The translations under genes and the position numbers were made by a program. The notes below the pieces were generated by a model. It was not told where the DNA came from, did no database searches, and saw nothing but the letters and a program-made list of their open reading frames with translations. 64,000 bases of DNA from Streptomyces globisporus (GTDB taxonomy: Bacteria; Actinomycetota; Actinomycetes; Streptomycetales; Streptomycetaceae): the NCBI GenBank assembly GCA_014649555.1, contig BMTG01000008.1, positions 124,001 to 188,000 of the forward strand, in the 5' to 3' direction. Of this stretch, positions 42,477-51,260 are shown piece after piece. Position 1 is the first letter of the stretch, and each line of letters begins with the position of its first letter.

Positions 42477-43388
42477 TTAAGGGCCCTCAAGGGCCACGGC
42501 TCGGCCGGCCTCGGCCCGGACCGGTCCCATTCTGCCCTGGTCATCCTCACCCGGGCCCGCCGGGCGGACCGACAGCGGATAGACCGGGGGAGTCCCGCCG
42601 AATTCCGGACACACCGCCTGGTGGTCGCACCAGCCGCACAGCTTCGTCGGCCGGGGCCGCCAGTCGCCGGTCTCCGTCGCCAGCCGGATCGCGTCCCACA
42701 GCGCCAGCAGCTTGCGCTCCACCCGCTCCAGGTCCGCCACCACCGGGTCGTACGTCATGACGTCCCCGCTGCCCAGATAGACCAGCTGGAGGCGGCGCGG
42801 CACCACGCCCTTCAGCCGCCAGATCACCAGCGCGTAGAACGTCATCTGGAACAGCGGCCCGTCGGAATACTCCGGCCGCGGCGCCTTGCCCGTCTTGTAG
42901 TCGACGATCCGGACCTCACCGCTCGGCGCGATGTCCACCCGGTCGATCACCCCGCGCAGCCGCAGCCCCGACTCCAGCTCCGTCTCGACGAACATCTCGC
43001 GCTCGGCCGGCTCAAGACGCGTCGGGTCCTCCAGCGAGAACCACCGGTCCACCAGCCGCTCCGCCTCGCCCAGCCAACGCGTCAGCCGCTCACCCTCGGC
43101 GTCCCCCGCGAACAGATCGCTCAGCTCCGGCTTCGACTCCAGCAGCCGGTCCCACTGGCCGGGGATCAGCGCCCGCGCCCGAGGCGCCGTACGATCGGCC
43201 GCCGGGGCGTCGAAGAGCCGCTCCAGCACCGCATGGACCAGCGTGCCGCGGGTAGCCGCCTCGCTGGGCTTCTCCGGCAGCTTGTCGATGACCCGGAAGC
43301 GGTAGAGCAGGGGACACTGCATGAAATCGCTCGCCCGCGACGGCGACAGGGACGAAGGCGGCTGAGGCGGCCGCGGCACGGAGGTCAT
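42477..43388 (-). CDS. RecB-family PD-(D/E)XK nuclease with Fe-S cluster motif
   Basis: A 303-residue nuclease of the PDDEXK_1 group (RecB/AddB/Cas4-like). Candidate active-site residues are H52 (GTLVHAVLERLFD), D149 (RGVIDRVD), D163 and K165 (IVDYKTGK). C25 (FMQCPLLYRF) and C251, C254, C260 (CGWCDHQAVC) form the four-cysteine pattern that holds a 4Fe-4S cluster in AddB and Cas4. The start is ATG 43388. The upstream region contains an almost perfect RecA-NDp/PafBC promoter (43397-43419), which fits a DNA-repair role. It is likely followed on the same transcript by the response regulator. Confidence 0.9.
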   Translation of the reverse strand: MTSVPRPPQPPSSLSPSRASDFMQCPLLYRFRVIDKLPEKPSEAATRGTLVHAVLERLFDAPAADRTAPRARALIPGQWDRLLESKPELSDLFAGDAEGERLTRWLGEAERLVDRWFSLEDPTRLEPAEREMFVETELESGLRLRGVIDRVDIAPSGEVRIVDYKTGKAPRPEYSDGPLFQMTFYALVIWRLKGVVPRRLQLVYLGSGDVMTYDPVVADLERVERKLLALWDAIRLATETGDWRPRPTKLCGWCDHQAVCPEFGGTPPVYPLSVRPAGPGEDDQGRMGPVRAEAGRAVALEGP

Positions 43389-43396
43389 GTCTCAAG

Positions 43397-43419
43397 ACCC
43401 TACGGCCCGCCACTGACAC
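43397..43419 (-). promoter_or_regulatory. RecA-NDp-type (PafBC-dependent) promoter of the RecB-like nuclease
   Basis: On the minus strand GTGTCAGTG (43419-43411), an 8-nt gap and TAGGGT (43402-43397) match the published consensus TTGTCRGTG-N8-TANNNT at every position except the first. The -10 box is 14 bases before the ATG, so the transcript would have almost no leader. PafBC binding is inferred from mycobacterial work. Confidence 0.72.
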
Positions 43420-43499
43420 CGAGCGGCATACCATCGACGGCAGACCCTCGCACACTGCATGATCGTGGCACAGACCACGCACCGAACCGAAGGGACCCC

Positions 43500-44750
43500 G
43501 TGGACGACAGCGGCGACAGCGGGCGGCCGCAGCCCGGCGCAGGGGGAACGGCCCCCGGCACCGACCCGGACAACGGCAAACCGAAACGCCCCGCGGAGCC
43601 GGGCGGCGGCCTGCTCATGGGCCGCCCCTTCGGTGTGCCCGTCTACGTCGCCCCCAGCTGGTTCGTCGTCGCCGCGCTGATCACCTGGGTCTTCGGCGGC
43701 CAGCTCGACCGTGTGCTGCCCGAGCTGGGCGGCGCCCGCTATCTCGTCGCCCTGTTCTTCGCCATCGCCTTCTACGCCTCCGTGCTCGTCCACGAACTGG
43801 CCCACACCGTCGCCGCCCTGCGCTACAAACTCCCGGTCCGCCGCATCCAGCTCCAGTTCTTCGGCGGCGTCTCGGAGATCGAGAAGGAGACGGAGACCCC
43901 CGGCCGCGAGTTCGTCCTGGCCTTCGTCGGACCGCTCCTGTCCCTGATCCTCGGCGGCGTCTTCTACGGCGCGATGCAGCTCGTCGAGCCCGGCACCGTC
44001 CCCGGCGTCCTGCTCGCGGGCCTGATGATCTCCAACCTCATCGTGGCCGCCTTCAACCTGCTGCCCGGGCTGCCCCTGGACGGCGGCCGGATGCTCCGCG
44101 CCGTCGTCTGGAAGATCACCGGCAAGCCCATGAGCGGCACCATCGCCGCCGCCTGGGTCGGCCGGGGCCTCGCCGTCACCGTCCTCGTCGGACTGCCGCT
44201 GCTCACCCACACCGGAGCCCTCGGCGGCACCGCCCAGGACATCGGCGGCGTCGAGACCGTCATGGACGCGCTGCTCGCCGCGATCCTCGCCGGTATCATC
44301 TGGACCGGCGCCGGGAACAGCCTGCGCGTGGCCCGCCTCCGCGAGCACCTGCCCGACCTGAGGGCCCGCACCCTGACCCGCCGCGCCGTCCCCGTCGAGT
44401 CCGCCACCCCGCTCTCCGAAGCGCTGCGCCGGGCCAACGAGGCCGGCGCCCGGGCCCTGGTCGTCGTCGACGGACAGGGCAACCCCAAGGGCGTCGTCCG
44501 CGAGGCCGCCATCGTCGGCGTCCCCGAACACCGCCGCCCCTGGGTCGCCGTCAGCGGCCTCGCCCAGGACCTCACCGACGGCATGAAGGTCCCCGCCGAA
44601 CTGGCCGGCGAAGCCCTCCTGGACCGGCTCAAGGCCACCCCCGCCACCGAGTACCTGGTCGTCGAGGAGACCGGCGAGATCTACGGCGTCCTCTCCACCG
44701 CCGACGTCGAGCGCGCCTTCGTCAAGGCCATGGCCCGCCCCGGCGCCTGA
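43500..44750 (+). CDS. Site-2-protease-like M50 metallopeptidase with CBS domains
   Basis: A 416-residue membrane protease starting at GTG 43500 after GAAGGGA. Residues 1-35 are a hydrophilic Gly/Pro-rich tail. The zinc motif HELAH is at 98-102 in a membrane helix, and NLLPGLPLDGGR supplies the third ligand. About six membrane segments end near residue 275. A C-terminal cytosolic part (about 285-410) has two CBS-like halves (LVVVDGQGNPKGVV; EYLVVEETGEIYGVL). This layout is the group of S2P proteases with CBS domains, which cleave membrane-embedded substrates. The substrate is unknown. Confidence 0.9.
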   Translation: MDDSGDSGRPQPGAGGTAPGTDPDNGKPKRPAEPGGGLLMGRPFGVPVYVAPSWFVVAALITWVFGGQLDRVLPELGGARYLVALFFAIAFYASVLVHELAHTVAALRYKLPVRRIQLQFFGGVSEIEKETETPGREFVLAFVGPLLSLILGGVFYGAMQLVEPGTVPGVLLAGLMISNLIVAAFNLLPGLPLDGGRMLRAVVWKITGKPMSGTIAAAWVGRGLAVTVLVGLPLLTHTGALGGTAQDIGGVETVMDALLAAILAGIIWTGAGNSLRVARLREHLPDLRARTLTRRAVPVESATPLSEALRRANEAGARALVVVDGQGNPKGVVREAAIVGVPEHRRPWVAVSGLAQDLTDGMKVPAELAGEALLDRLKATPATEYLVVEETGEIYGVLSTADVERAFVKAMARPGA

Positions 44751-44810
44751 GCCCTCTCCCGCCGGGGGAGCGGCGGCAGGAGGCCCCGGAATCACCGGTA
44801 GGCTGGTCAC

Positions 44811-45728
44811 ATGTCTGAACCGACCGGTGCCGCCCGCCGACGTGGGCCCTTCAAGGTCGGGGACCAGGTACAGCTCACCGACCCCAAGGGACGCCACTAC
44901 ACCTTCACGCTCGAAGCCGGAAAGAACTTCCACACCCACAAGGGTTCTTTCCAGCACGACGAGCTGATCGGTGCTCCCGAGGGCAGTGTTGTCCGCACCA
45001 CGGGAAACGTCGCCTACCTCGCGCTGCGCCCCCTGCTCCCCGACTACGTCCTGTCCATGCCCCGCGGCGCCGCCGTGGTCTACCCCAAGGACGCGGGCCA
45101 GATCCTGGCCTTCGCGGACATCTTCCCCGGCGCCCGCGTCGTGGAGGCCGGGGTCGGATCCGGATCGCTCTCCACCTTCCTGCTCCGCGCCATCGGTGAG
45201 CAGGGCATGCTGCACTCCTACGAGCGCCGCGAGGACTTCGCCGAGATCGCCCAGCAGAACGTCGAGCGCTACTTCGGCTCGCCGCACCCCGCCTGGCAGC
45301 TGACCGTCGGAGACCTCCAGGACAACCTCTCCGACACCGACGTCGACCGCGTCGTGCTGGACATGCTCGCCCCCTGGGAGTGCCTGGATGCCGTCTCCAA
45401 GGCCCTGGTGCCCGGCGGCATCCTCTGCGCCTACGTCGCCACCACCACCCAGCTCTCGCGCACCGTCGAGTCCATCCGCGAGATCGGCTGCTTCGCCGAA
45501 CCGCAGCCCTGGGAGTCGATGATCCGCAACTGGCACGTGGAGGGCCTCGCCGTCCGCCCCGACCACCGGATGATCGGCCACACCGGCTTCCTGGTCACCG
45601 CCCGCCGCCTCGCGGACGGGGTCGAGCCGCCGCTGCGCCGCCGCCGCCCCTCCAAGGGCGCCTACGGCGAGGACTACGAGGGTCCGGGCAGCCAGAGCCG
45701 CGGAGGCTCCGCCGCCGACCGCGGCTGA
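44811..45728 (+). CDS. trmI: tRNA (adenine-58-N1)-methyltransferase
   Basis: The 305-residue enzyme makes m1A58 in the tRNA T-loop. The N-terminal beta domain (FKVGDQVQLTDPKGRHYTF) and the catalytic Rossmann domain (about 90-270) are present. The SAM motif is VVEAGVGSGSLS, and the TrmI signature regions are PKDAGQIL and VVLDMLAPWE. It acts as a homotetramer. The TAGGCT box at 44799-44804 lies 12 bases before the ATG, so translation is probably from a leaderless mRNA. The C-terminal 35 residues are basic and Gly-rich. In mycobacteria and Streptomyces this gene is commonly found close to the proteasome locus. Confidence 0.93.
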   Translation: MSEPTGAARRRGPFKVGDQVQLTDPKGRHYTFTLEAGKNFHTHKGSFQHDELIGAPEGSVVRTTGNVAYLALRPLLPDYVLSMPRGAAVVYPKDAGQILAFADIFPGARVVEAGVGSGSLSTFLLRAIGEQGMLHSYERREDFAEIAQQNVERYFGSPHPAWQLTVGDLQDNLSDTDVDRVVLDMLAPWECLDAVSKALVPGGILCAYVATTTQLSRTVESIREIGCFAEPQPWESMIRNWHVEGLAVRPDHRMIGHTGFLVTARRLADGVEPPLRRRRPSKGAYGEDYEGPGSQSRGGSAADRG

Positions 45729-45748
45729 CCCGCACAACGCGCCGACGC

Positions 45749-45796
45749 CGCCGCGCCGTTGCCCGACCGACCGGGGAACGGCGCGGCGACGTCTTT
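45749..45796 (+). terminator. Terminator after trmI
   Basis: A 12-bp stem CGCCGCGCCGTT/AACGGCGCGGCG with an inner CCC/GGG pair is followed by GTCTTTTC, which supplies a short T-run. Confidence 0.82.
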
Positions 45797-45927
45797 TCGT
45801 TGAGACCCCTCTTCGTCGAGACCCCGCCGTTCCGCCCGGGTGTGAGGTGTGGCACGATGCCGGGCAACCCCTCGGGGTGTTCCCACCCCTTCACCGGGCT
45901 CCCAGGAACCATCAGGAGACATACCGC

Positions 45928-46509
45928 GTGCAGACCTCCGCGCTCCCGGACCTCGCCCACACCGCTGCCAAGCCGATGCACTGGCTCGCCACGGCCGCGG
46001 CGATGGCGGGCGTCGTCGCGCTGGCCGGGCTGCTCCAGCCCCGTACGGCCACGGCGACCGCCACGGCCTCCGAGCAGCGGACCACCACACAGCACGGCGC
46101 CCCCGTGCCCGCCCCGGACCCGGCCGGAGTCGACTTCCCGCTCCGGTGCGGCGGCGCCGGGACGACCGTCGCGAAAAAGGCCCCCGGGGACCTCGACGGC
46201 GACGGGCGGCCGGAAACCGTCGCCGTGGTGCACTGCGCCGCCGGATCGGGGACCCCGCCCGGCGGCATCTACGTCCTGACACAGGCGAGCGGGGCCGCAC
46301 CCCGGGTCGTGGCGACCCTGGTGGACCCCGCTGACAAGAAGACCGTCGGGGACTTCGCCGTACGCGACGGCGTCGTCTCGGCGACCCTCCTCGGCTACTC
46401 CTCGCTGGAGGTGCCCCGCTGCTGCCCCGACCAGGAGGAACAGGCCTCCTGGCGGTGGAAGGGGCAGGCATTCGTCCGCAGCTCCGGGGAGCTCTCCCGC
46501 AGCCTCTGA
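45928..46509 (+). CDS. Secreted or membrane-anchored hypothetical protein
   Basis: A 193-residue protein starting at GTG 45928 after AGGAGA. A hydrophobic stretch (about residues 20-40, HWLATAAAMAGVVALAGLL) is a signal anchor or signal peptide. The outside part has a PGDLDGDGRPETVAVVHC segment, a DxDxDG-like calcium-binding or FG-GAP-like repeat, and two cysteine clusters (C101-type and CCPDQ). IYVLTQASGAAPRVVATL looks like beta strands. No family was recognised. It converges on the ferredoxin gene. Confidence 0.75.
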   Translation: MQTSALPDLAHTAAKPMHWLATAAAMAGVVALAGLLQPRTATATATASEQRTTTQHGAPVPAPDPAGVDFPLRCGGAGTTVAKKAPGDLDGDGRPETVAVVHCAAGSGTPPGGIYVLTQASGAAPRVVATLVDPADKKTVGDFAVRDGVVSATLLGYSSLEVPRCCPDQEEQASWRWKGQAFVRSSGELSRSL

Positions 46510-46539
46510 GCGCCGCTGGGGGCTCGCGCTCCCGGACGG

Positions 46540-46851
46540 TTACCCGGCGTCCGGCCCGTACACCTCGACGTTGTCCTTGACGCGCCGCACGTGGATGCAG
46601 TCGCCCGGGCACTCCTTGGCCGAATCGACGACGTCCTGGAGGAGCGGCAGCGGCACCGGAGTGGTCGCCCCCGGGTCCTGCAGCAGCTCGTCGTCCGAGC
46701 TCTTCACATACGCCAGGCCGTCGATGTCCAGCTCGAAGACATCGGGGGCGTACTGCACACAGATGCCGTCCCCCGTACAGAGGTCCTGGTCGATCCAGAC
46801 CTCCAGGTCCTGGGTGCCACTGTCGCCCGGCGAGTCCTGCTGCACGGTCAT
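46540..46851 (-). CDS. Single-cluster ferredoxin (3Fe-4S type)
   Basis: A 103-residue ferredoxin starting at ATG 46851 after GGCAGGAC. The cluster motif is CTGDGIC, that is CxxDxxC, with aspartate where 4Fe ferredoxins have the second cysteine; the final ligand is in ECPGDCIHV. This pattern is typical of 3Fe-4S ferredoxins that pass electrons to actinobacterial P450s. Here it is next to arc, divergent from it, a position also seen in other actinobacteria. No P450 or reductase gene is close. The open frame to 47031 upstream is not protein-like. Confidence 0.88.
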   Translation of the reverse strand: MTVQQDSPGDSGTQDLEVWIDQDLCTGDGICVQYAPDVFELDIDGLAYVKSSDDELLQDPGATTPVPLPLLQDVVDSAKECPGDCIHVRRVKDNVEVYGPDAG

Positions 46852-47047
46852 GTGTCCTGCCGTTCCTGCGTATCCGAACCAATTGGAGCCAGCCCTGACG
46901 GGTGTTGAACAGTTCGACGATACAACCGGCGGCTTTCCGGTGCCGAAGGGTGGGTATTCCCTTGACGTGAGGGAGAGCGCAAGGGTGAAGATCGGACACG
47001 CCCCGCAGTCTTTGTGATCTAGGGGTTTCAATCACCACCCACCCAGG

Positions 47048-47053
47048 TAGGGT
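47048..47053 (+). promoter_or_regulatory. Candidate -10 box of arc
   Basis: TAGGGT, preceded by GG, 44 bases before the arc start. The same GGTAGGGT word occurs before pup (50683-50690) and prcB (51104-51111). No TGTCRG element lies 8-9 bases upstream, so this one does not match the PafBC motif. Confidence 0.4.
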
Positions 47054-47091
47054 CAGGAAGCGTCCAGCTCCCCATGGAGGAGGTGAGGACC

Positions 47092-48858
47092 GTGGCAGCC
47101 CACGACGACGACATCAACCGCGGCATCCGGCCCGCGCGCGGGTCCGAGGACCCAGCCGGCCAGGTTGCCTATCTCGAGCAGGAAATCGCCGTCCTGCGAC
47201 GTAAGCTCGCCGACTCTCCGCGTCATACGAGGATTCTCGAAGAGCGGATCGTCGAGTTGCAGACGAATCTGGCAGGCGTGTCCGCTCAGAACGAGCGGCT
47301 CGCCAACACGCTCCGTGAGGCGCGTGACCAGATCGTGGCCCTCAAGGAAGAGGTCGACCGGCTCGCGCAGCCGCCGGCCGGCTTCGGCGTCTTCCTGCAG
47401 GCCAACGAGGACGGCACCTGCGACATCTTCACCGGGGGCCGCAAGCTCCGGGTGAACGTCAGCCCCAGCGTCGAGCTCGAGGACCTGCGGCGTGGCCAGG
47501 AGGTCATGCTCAACGAAGCGCTCAACGTGGTCGAGGCCATGGAGTTCGAGCGGGCCGGGGACATCGTCACCCTCAAGGAGATCCTCGAGGACGGCGAGCG
47601 CGCCCTGGTGGTCGGGCACACCGACGAGGAGAGGGTGGTGCGGCTCGCCGAGCCGCTGCTGGACATCACCATCCGCCCCGGCGACGCCCTGCTGCTCGAC
47701 TCCAGGTCCGGCTACGTCTACGAGGTGGTCCCCAAGAGCGAGGTCGAGGAGCTCGTCCTCGAAGAGGTCCCGGACATCGACTACGACAAGATCGGCGGCC
47801 TGGGCGACCAGATCGAGCTGATCCGCGACGCGGTCGAGCTTCCGTATCTGCACCCCGACCTCTTCAAGGAGCACGAGCTGCGCCCGCCGAAGGGCATCCT
47901 GCTCTACGGCCCGCCCGGCTGTGGCAAGACGCTCATCGCCAAGGCCGTCGCCAATTCGCTCGCCAAGAAGGTCGCCGAGGTGACCGGGCAGCCTGCGGGG
48001 AAGAGCTACTTCCTCAATATCAAGGGCCCCGAGCTGCTCAACAAGTACGTCGGCGAGACCGAGCGGCACATCCGCCTGGTCTTCCAGCGGGCGAGGGAGA
48101 AGGCGAGCGAGGGCACCCCCGTCATCGTCTTCTTCGACGAGATGGAGTCCCTCTTCCGTACCCGCGGCAGCGGCGTCAGCTCGGACGTGGAGAACACCAT
48201 CGTCCCGCAGCTGCTCGCCGAGATCGACGGGGTCGAGGGCCTGGAGAACGTCATCGTCATCGGCGCCTCCAACCGCGAGGACATGATCGACCCCGCCATC
48301 CTGCGGCCCGGCCGGCTCGATGTGAAGATCAAGATCGAGCGTCCGGACGCCGAGGCGGCGAAGGACATCTTCGCGAAGTACCTGACCCCGTCGCTCCCGC
48401 TGCACGCGGACGACCTCTCCGAGCACACCGGCTCGCGCGAGGCCGCCGCCCACGCCATGATCCAGTCGGTCGTGGAGCGGATGTACACGGAGTCCGAGGA
48501 GAACCGCTTCCTCGAGGTCACGTACGCCAACGGCGACAAGGAAGTCCTGTACTTCAAGGACTTCAACTCCGGCGCGATGATTCAGAACATCGTCGACCGG
48601 GCAAAGAAAATGGCCATCAAGGCATTCCTGGAACAGGGCCAGAAGGGGCTGCGGGTCGCTCATCTCCTGCAGGCCTGCGTGGACGAGTTCAAGGAGAACG
48701 AGGACCTGCCGAACACCACCAACCCGGACGACTGGGCCAGGATTTCCGGTAAGAAGGGTGAGCGGATCGTCTTCATCCGCACACTCGTCACCGGAAAGCA
48801 GGGCGCGGACACCGGACGCTCCATCGACACGGTGGCCAATACCGGCCAGTACCTGTAA
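47092..48858 (+). CDS. arc: Proteasome-associated AAA ATPase (Arc/Mpa)
   Basis: A 588-residue hexameric unfoldase that recognises Pup-tagged proteins and threads them into the 20S proteasome. GTG 47092 is chosen over ATG 47074, because the ribosome site GGAGGAGGTGAGG (47076-47088) lies between them. Order: coiled coil binding Pup (about 20-75, [13 protein letters not shown] to LKEEVDRLA), two OB-fold domains (about 80-230), AAA domain (about 240-510, Walker A GPPGCGKT, Walker [10 protein letters not shown]), and C-terminal GQYL, which docks into the 20S core. Everything needed for activity is present. Confidence 0.95.
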   Translation: MAAHDDDINRGIRPARGSEDPAGQVAYLEQEIAVLRRKLADSPRHTRILEERIVELQTNLAGVSAQNERLANTLREARDQIVALKEEVDRLAQPPAGFGVFLQANEDGTCDIFTGGRKLRVNVSPSVELEDLRRGQEVMLNEALNVVEAMEFERAGDIVTLKEILEDGERALVVGHTDEERVVRLAEPLLDITIRPGDALLLDSRSGYVYEVVPKSEVEELVLEEVPDIDYDKIGGLGDQIELIRDAVELPYLHPDLFKEHELRPPKGILLYGPPGCGKTLIAKAVANSLAKKVAEVTGQPAGKSYFLNIKGPELLNKYVGETERHIRLVFQRAREKASEGTPVIVFFDEMESLFRTRGSGVSSDVENTIVPQLLAEIDGVEGLENVIVIGASNREDMIDPAILRPGRLDVKIKIERPDAEAAKDIFAKYLTPSLPLHADDLSEHTGSREAAAHAMIQSVVERMYTESEENRFLEVTYANGDKEVLYFKDFNSGAMIQNIVDRAKKMAIKAFLEQGQKGLRVAHLLQACVDEFKENEDLPNTTNPDDWARISGKKGERIVFIRTLVTGKQGADTGRSIDTVANTGQYL

Positions 48859-48866
48859 TACCCGGA

Positions 48867-48906
48867 CCGGCTGCGGAAGGCCCCAGGGGGCCTCCGCAGC
48901 CGGTTT
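48867..48906 (+). terminator. Terminator after arc
   Basis: A 17-bp stem with one bulged A (48867-48884 with 48887-48903), followed by TTT. It separates arc from dop. Confidence 0.82.
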
Positions 48907-49094
48907 CATTCCCACGTTCCGGCCATGCCGGAGCAAACTCGTAATCAAGCTCCCCACCGGCGCAGAGGCGCTCTAGGCTCTGCGGTACCGCCGAGTCGCG
49001 CAGTGCGGTGACGGGCACCGCACAACGCACCGGACACAGCAGCGGTACGTGAGCGTCGCTCCGGGAGGGGCCGACGCCGGGCAAGGAGGGCCGC

Positions 49095-50606
49095 ATGACC
49101 GTACGGCGAGTAATGGGCATCGAGACGGAGTACGGGATCTCCGTCCCCGGTCACCCCAACGCCAATGCCATGCTCACCTCGTCCCAGATCGTCAACGCCT
49201 ACGCGGCGGCGATGCACCGGGCGCGACGTGCCCGCTGGGACTTCGAGGAGGAGAACCCGCTGCGTGACGCGCGAGGCTTCGATCTCGCCCGTGAGACCGC
49301 CGACTCCAGCCAGCTCACCGACGAGGACATCGGCCTGGCCAATGTCATCCTCACCAACGGTGCCCGGCTCTACGTCGACCACGCGCACCCCGAATACAGC
49401 TCCCCGGAGATCACCAATCCGCGCGACGCGGTGCTCTGGGACAAGGCCGGTGAACGGATCATGGCGGAGGCCGCCGAGCGGGCGGCCGCCATCCCCGGCG
49501 CCCAGCCGATCCACCTCTACAAGAACAACACCGACAACAAGGGCGCCTCCTACGGCACGCACGAGAACTACCTCATGCAGCGGGAGACGCCGTTCTCGGA
49601 CATCGTGCGCCATCTGACGCCGTTCTTCGTCTCGCGCCAGGTCGTCACGGGCGCGGGCCGGGTCGGTATCGGGCAGGACGGCAACGAGCACGGCTTCCAG
49701 ATCAGCCAGCGCGCCGACTACTTCGAGGTCGAGGTCGGCCTGGAGACGACGCTCAAGCGCCCCATCATCAACACCCGGGACGAGCCCCACTCCGACGCCG
49801 AGAAGTACCGCCGGCTCCATGTGATCATCGGCGATGCCAACCTCTCGGAGATCTCCACCTATCTCAAGCTCGGCACCACGTCCCTGGTGCTGTCGATGAT
49901 CGAGGACGCCTTCATCAACGTCGACCTGGCGGTCGACCAGCCCGTGCGCACCCTGCACCAGGTCTCCCACGACCCGGACCTGCGGCAGCTGATCACGCTC
50001 CGCAGCGGCCGGACACTCACCGCGGTCCAGCTCCAGATGGAGTACTTCGAGCTGGCCCGCAAGTACGTCGACGAGCGGTACGGCGCCGACGCCGACGAGC
50101 AGACCAAGGACATCCTGACCCGCTGGGAGGACACCCTCAACCGGCTGGAGACCGATCCGATGAGCCTGTCGGGCGAGCTGGACTGGATCGCCAAGCGGGA
50201 GCTCATGGAGGGCTACCGCCGCCGTGACGCGCTGGACTGGGACGCCCCCCGGCTGCATCTGGTGGACCTCCAGTACGCGGACGTACGGCCCGACAAGGGC
50301 CTCTACAACCGTCTGGTGGCCCGCGGGAAGATGAAGCGCCTCCTGAACGAGGACCAGGTCACCAGGGCCCGTACGGCGCCTCCGGAGGACACCAGGGCCT
50401 ACTTCCGCGGCCGCTGTCTGGAGCAGTACGCCGACGATGTGGCGGCGGCCTCCTGGGACTCGGTGATCTTCGACCTGCCGGACCGCGACTCCCTGCAGCG
50501 GGTGCCCACCCTGGAGCCGCTGCGCGGGACCAAGGAGCACGTGAAGGATCTGCTCGACCGCTGCCGTACGGCGGAGGAGCTGGTCCGGACGCTGTCGGGC
50601 GGCTGA
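49095..50606 (+). CDS. dop: Depupylase/Pup deamidase
   Basis: A 503-residue glutamine-synthetase-fold enzyme that removes Pup from proteins and, where Pup ends in Gln, deamidates it. ATG 49095 follows GGAGGG. E10 (MGIETEYG) and D95 ([16 protein letters not shown]) are the metal and catalytic carboxylates. Residues about 43-80 ([15 protein letters not shown] and following) form the Dop loop, which distinguishes Dop from Paf[20 protein letters not shown] and [21 protein letters not shown] are shared with PafA. A TAGGCT box at 48974-48979 suggests a leader of about 110 nt. Confidence 0.95.
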   Translation: MTVRRVMGIETEYGISVPGHPNANAMLTSSQIVNAYAAAMHRARRARWDFEEENPLRDARGFDLARETADSSQLTDEDIGLANVILTNGARLYVDHAHPEYSSPEITNPRDAVLWDKAGERIMAEAAERAAAIPGAQPIHLYKNNTDNKGASYGTHENYLMQRETPFSDIVRHLTPFFVSRQVVTGAGRVGIGQDGNEHGFQISQRADYFEVEVGLETTLKRPIINTRDEPHSDAEKYRRLHVIIGDANLSEISTYLKLGTTSLVLSMIEDAFINVDLAVDQPVRTLHQVSHDPDLRQLITLRSGRTLTAVQLQMEYFELARKYVDERYGADADEQTKDILTRWEDTLNRLETDPMSLSGELDWIAKRELMEGYRRRDALDWDAPRLHLVDLQYADVRPDKGLYNRLVARGKMKRLLNEDQVTRARTAPPEDTRAYFRGRCLEQYADDVAAASWDSVIFDLPDRDSLQRVPTLEPLRGTKEHVKDLLDRCRTAEELVRTLSGG

Positions 50607-50667
50607 AAGGCCTCCGGGCTGGGAATCAATCACCTGAGGCACGGGCTTGCATCAACTACCGGGCCAA

Positions 50668-50690
50668 ATGTCGGACCCGGTGGGTAGGGT
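50668..50690 (+). promoter_or_regulatory. RecA-NDp-like (PafBC-type) promoter upstream of pup
   Basis: ATGTCGGAC (50668-50676), an 8-nt gap and TAGGGT (50685-50690) match TGTCRG-N11-TANNNT of the RecA-NDp consensus with exact spacing. The last bases of the 9-mer (AC instead of TG) deviate. The predicted start of transcription is near 50697, about 40 nt before the pup ATG. Confidence 0.55.
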
Positions 50691-50735
50691 CTGATCAAGA
50701 GCTTCGATTGCTTCGAACCGAGCGGGGTGAGCTAC

Positions 50736-50954
50736 ATGGCGACCAAGGACACCGGCGGCGGACAGCAGAAGGCGACACGTTCCACCGAGGAGGTCGAGGA
50801 GCAGGCGCAGGACGCGCAGGCGTCCGAGGACCTTGCGGAGCGACAGGAGAAGCTGAGCGACGACGTCGACTCGGTGCTGGACGAGATCGACGACGTGCTC
50901 GAAGAGAACGCCGAGGACTTCGTGAGGTCCTTCGTCCAGAAGGGTGGCGAGTAG
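50736..50954 (+). CDS. pup: Prokaryotic ubiquitin-like protein Pup
   Basis: This 72-residue disordered modifier is attached through its C-terminal glutamate to lysines of target proteins. ATG 50736 follows GGGGTGA (50724-50730); a GTG at 50727 overlaps that site. A helical segment (about 20-52, [20 protein letters not shown] and after) binds the coiled coil of Arc. The C-terminus is FVQKGGE: the last residue is already Glu, so no deamidation is needed before ligation by PafA. A terminator hairpin at 50993-51020 follows. Confidence 0.96.
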   Translation: MATKDTGGGQQKATRSTEEVEEQAQDAQASEDLAERQEKLSDDVDSVLDEIDDVLEENAEDFVRSFVQKGGE

Positions 50955-50992
50955 TTCACGAGTGTGAACGCTCGATAGGAATCGGTAGGAAG

Positions 50993-51020
50993 CGGGGTGA
51001 CGGCGCAGGCCGTCACCCCG
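50993..51020 (+). terminator. Hairpin terminator after pup
   Basis: A perfect 12-bp stem CGGGGTGACGGC/GCCGTCACCCCG with loop GCAG. It should limit readthrough into prcB and may allow pup to be made in excess. Confidence 0.78.
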
Positions 51021-51079
51021 CCCGCCGAACGGGGCCCGGCCGACGGGCCGCCGGATCGGCGCGGATATCCCCCGCCGAA

Positions 51080-51260
51080 GATGTGGATCACTCCCGCGAG
51101 GCGGGTAGGGTCCGTGGCACAAGTTGCTTCAACTGCAATTCGGCCATCGGCAAGTTGGGGGATGATCCTGACTCTCTTGCGCAGGGCCATCGCATACCTG
51201 GAGGGAAACGCGTGGAAGCCAACACTCGTAGCACCGGGCGTCTACCAGCTGCCTTCCTGA
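51080..51260 (+). pseudogene. Remnant of an endonuclease VII-type HNH gene overlapping the prcB start
   Basis: Between pup and prcB, one frame reads [13 protein letters not shown] and then [18 protein letters not shown] (51080 to about 51175). This matches the VDHDHxTGRVRGxLCxxCN core of phage-type recombination endonuclease VII proteins. The next frame continues [20 protein letters not shown] and VYQLPS to a stop at 51260. One extra base near 51175-51178 would explain the change of frame. No N-terminal half with the CxxC pair and no start codon are visible. Intact versions of such a gene, to my recollection, precede prcB in other Streptomyces. The remnant overlaps the first 49 bases of prcB. 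Confidence 0.62.

Noticed and set aside
47031-47053. arc promoter as a PafBC site
   Set aside because: The 9 bases at the required distance read ATCACCACC, with no TGTC core.
51089-51111. prcB promoter as a fourth PafBC site
   Set aside because: TAGGGT is present, but no TGTCRG lies 8 nt upstream; the nearest ATGTGG word has the wrong spacing.
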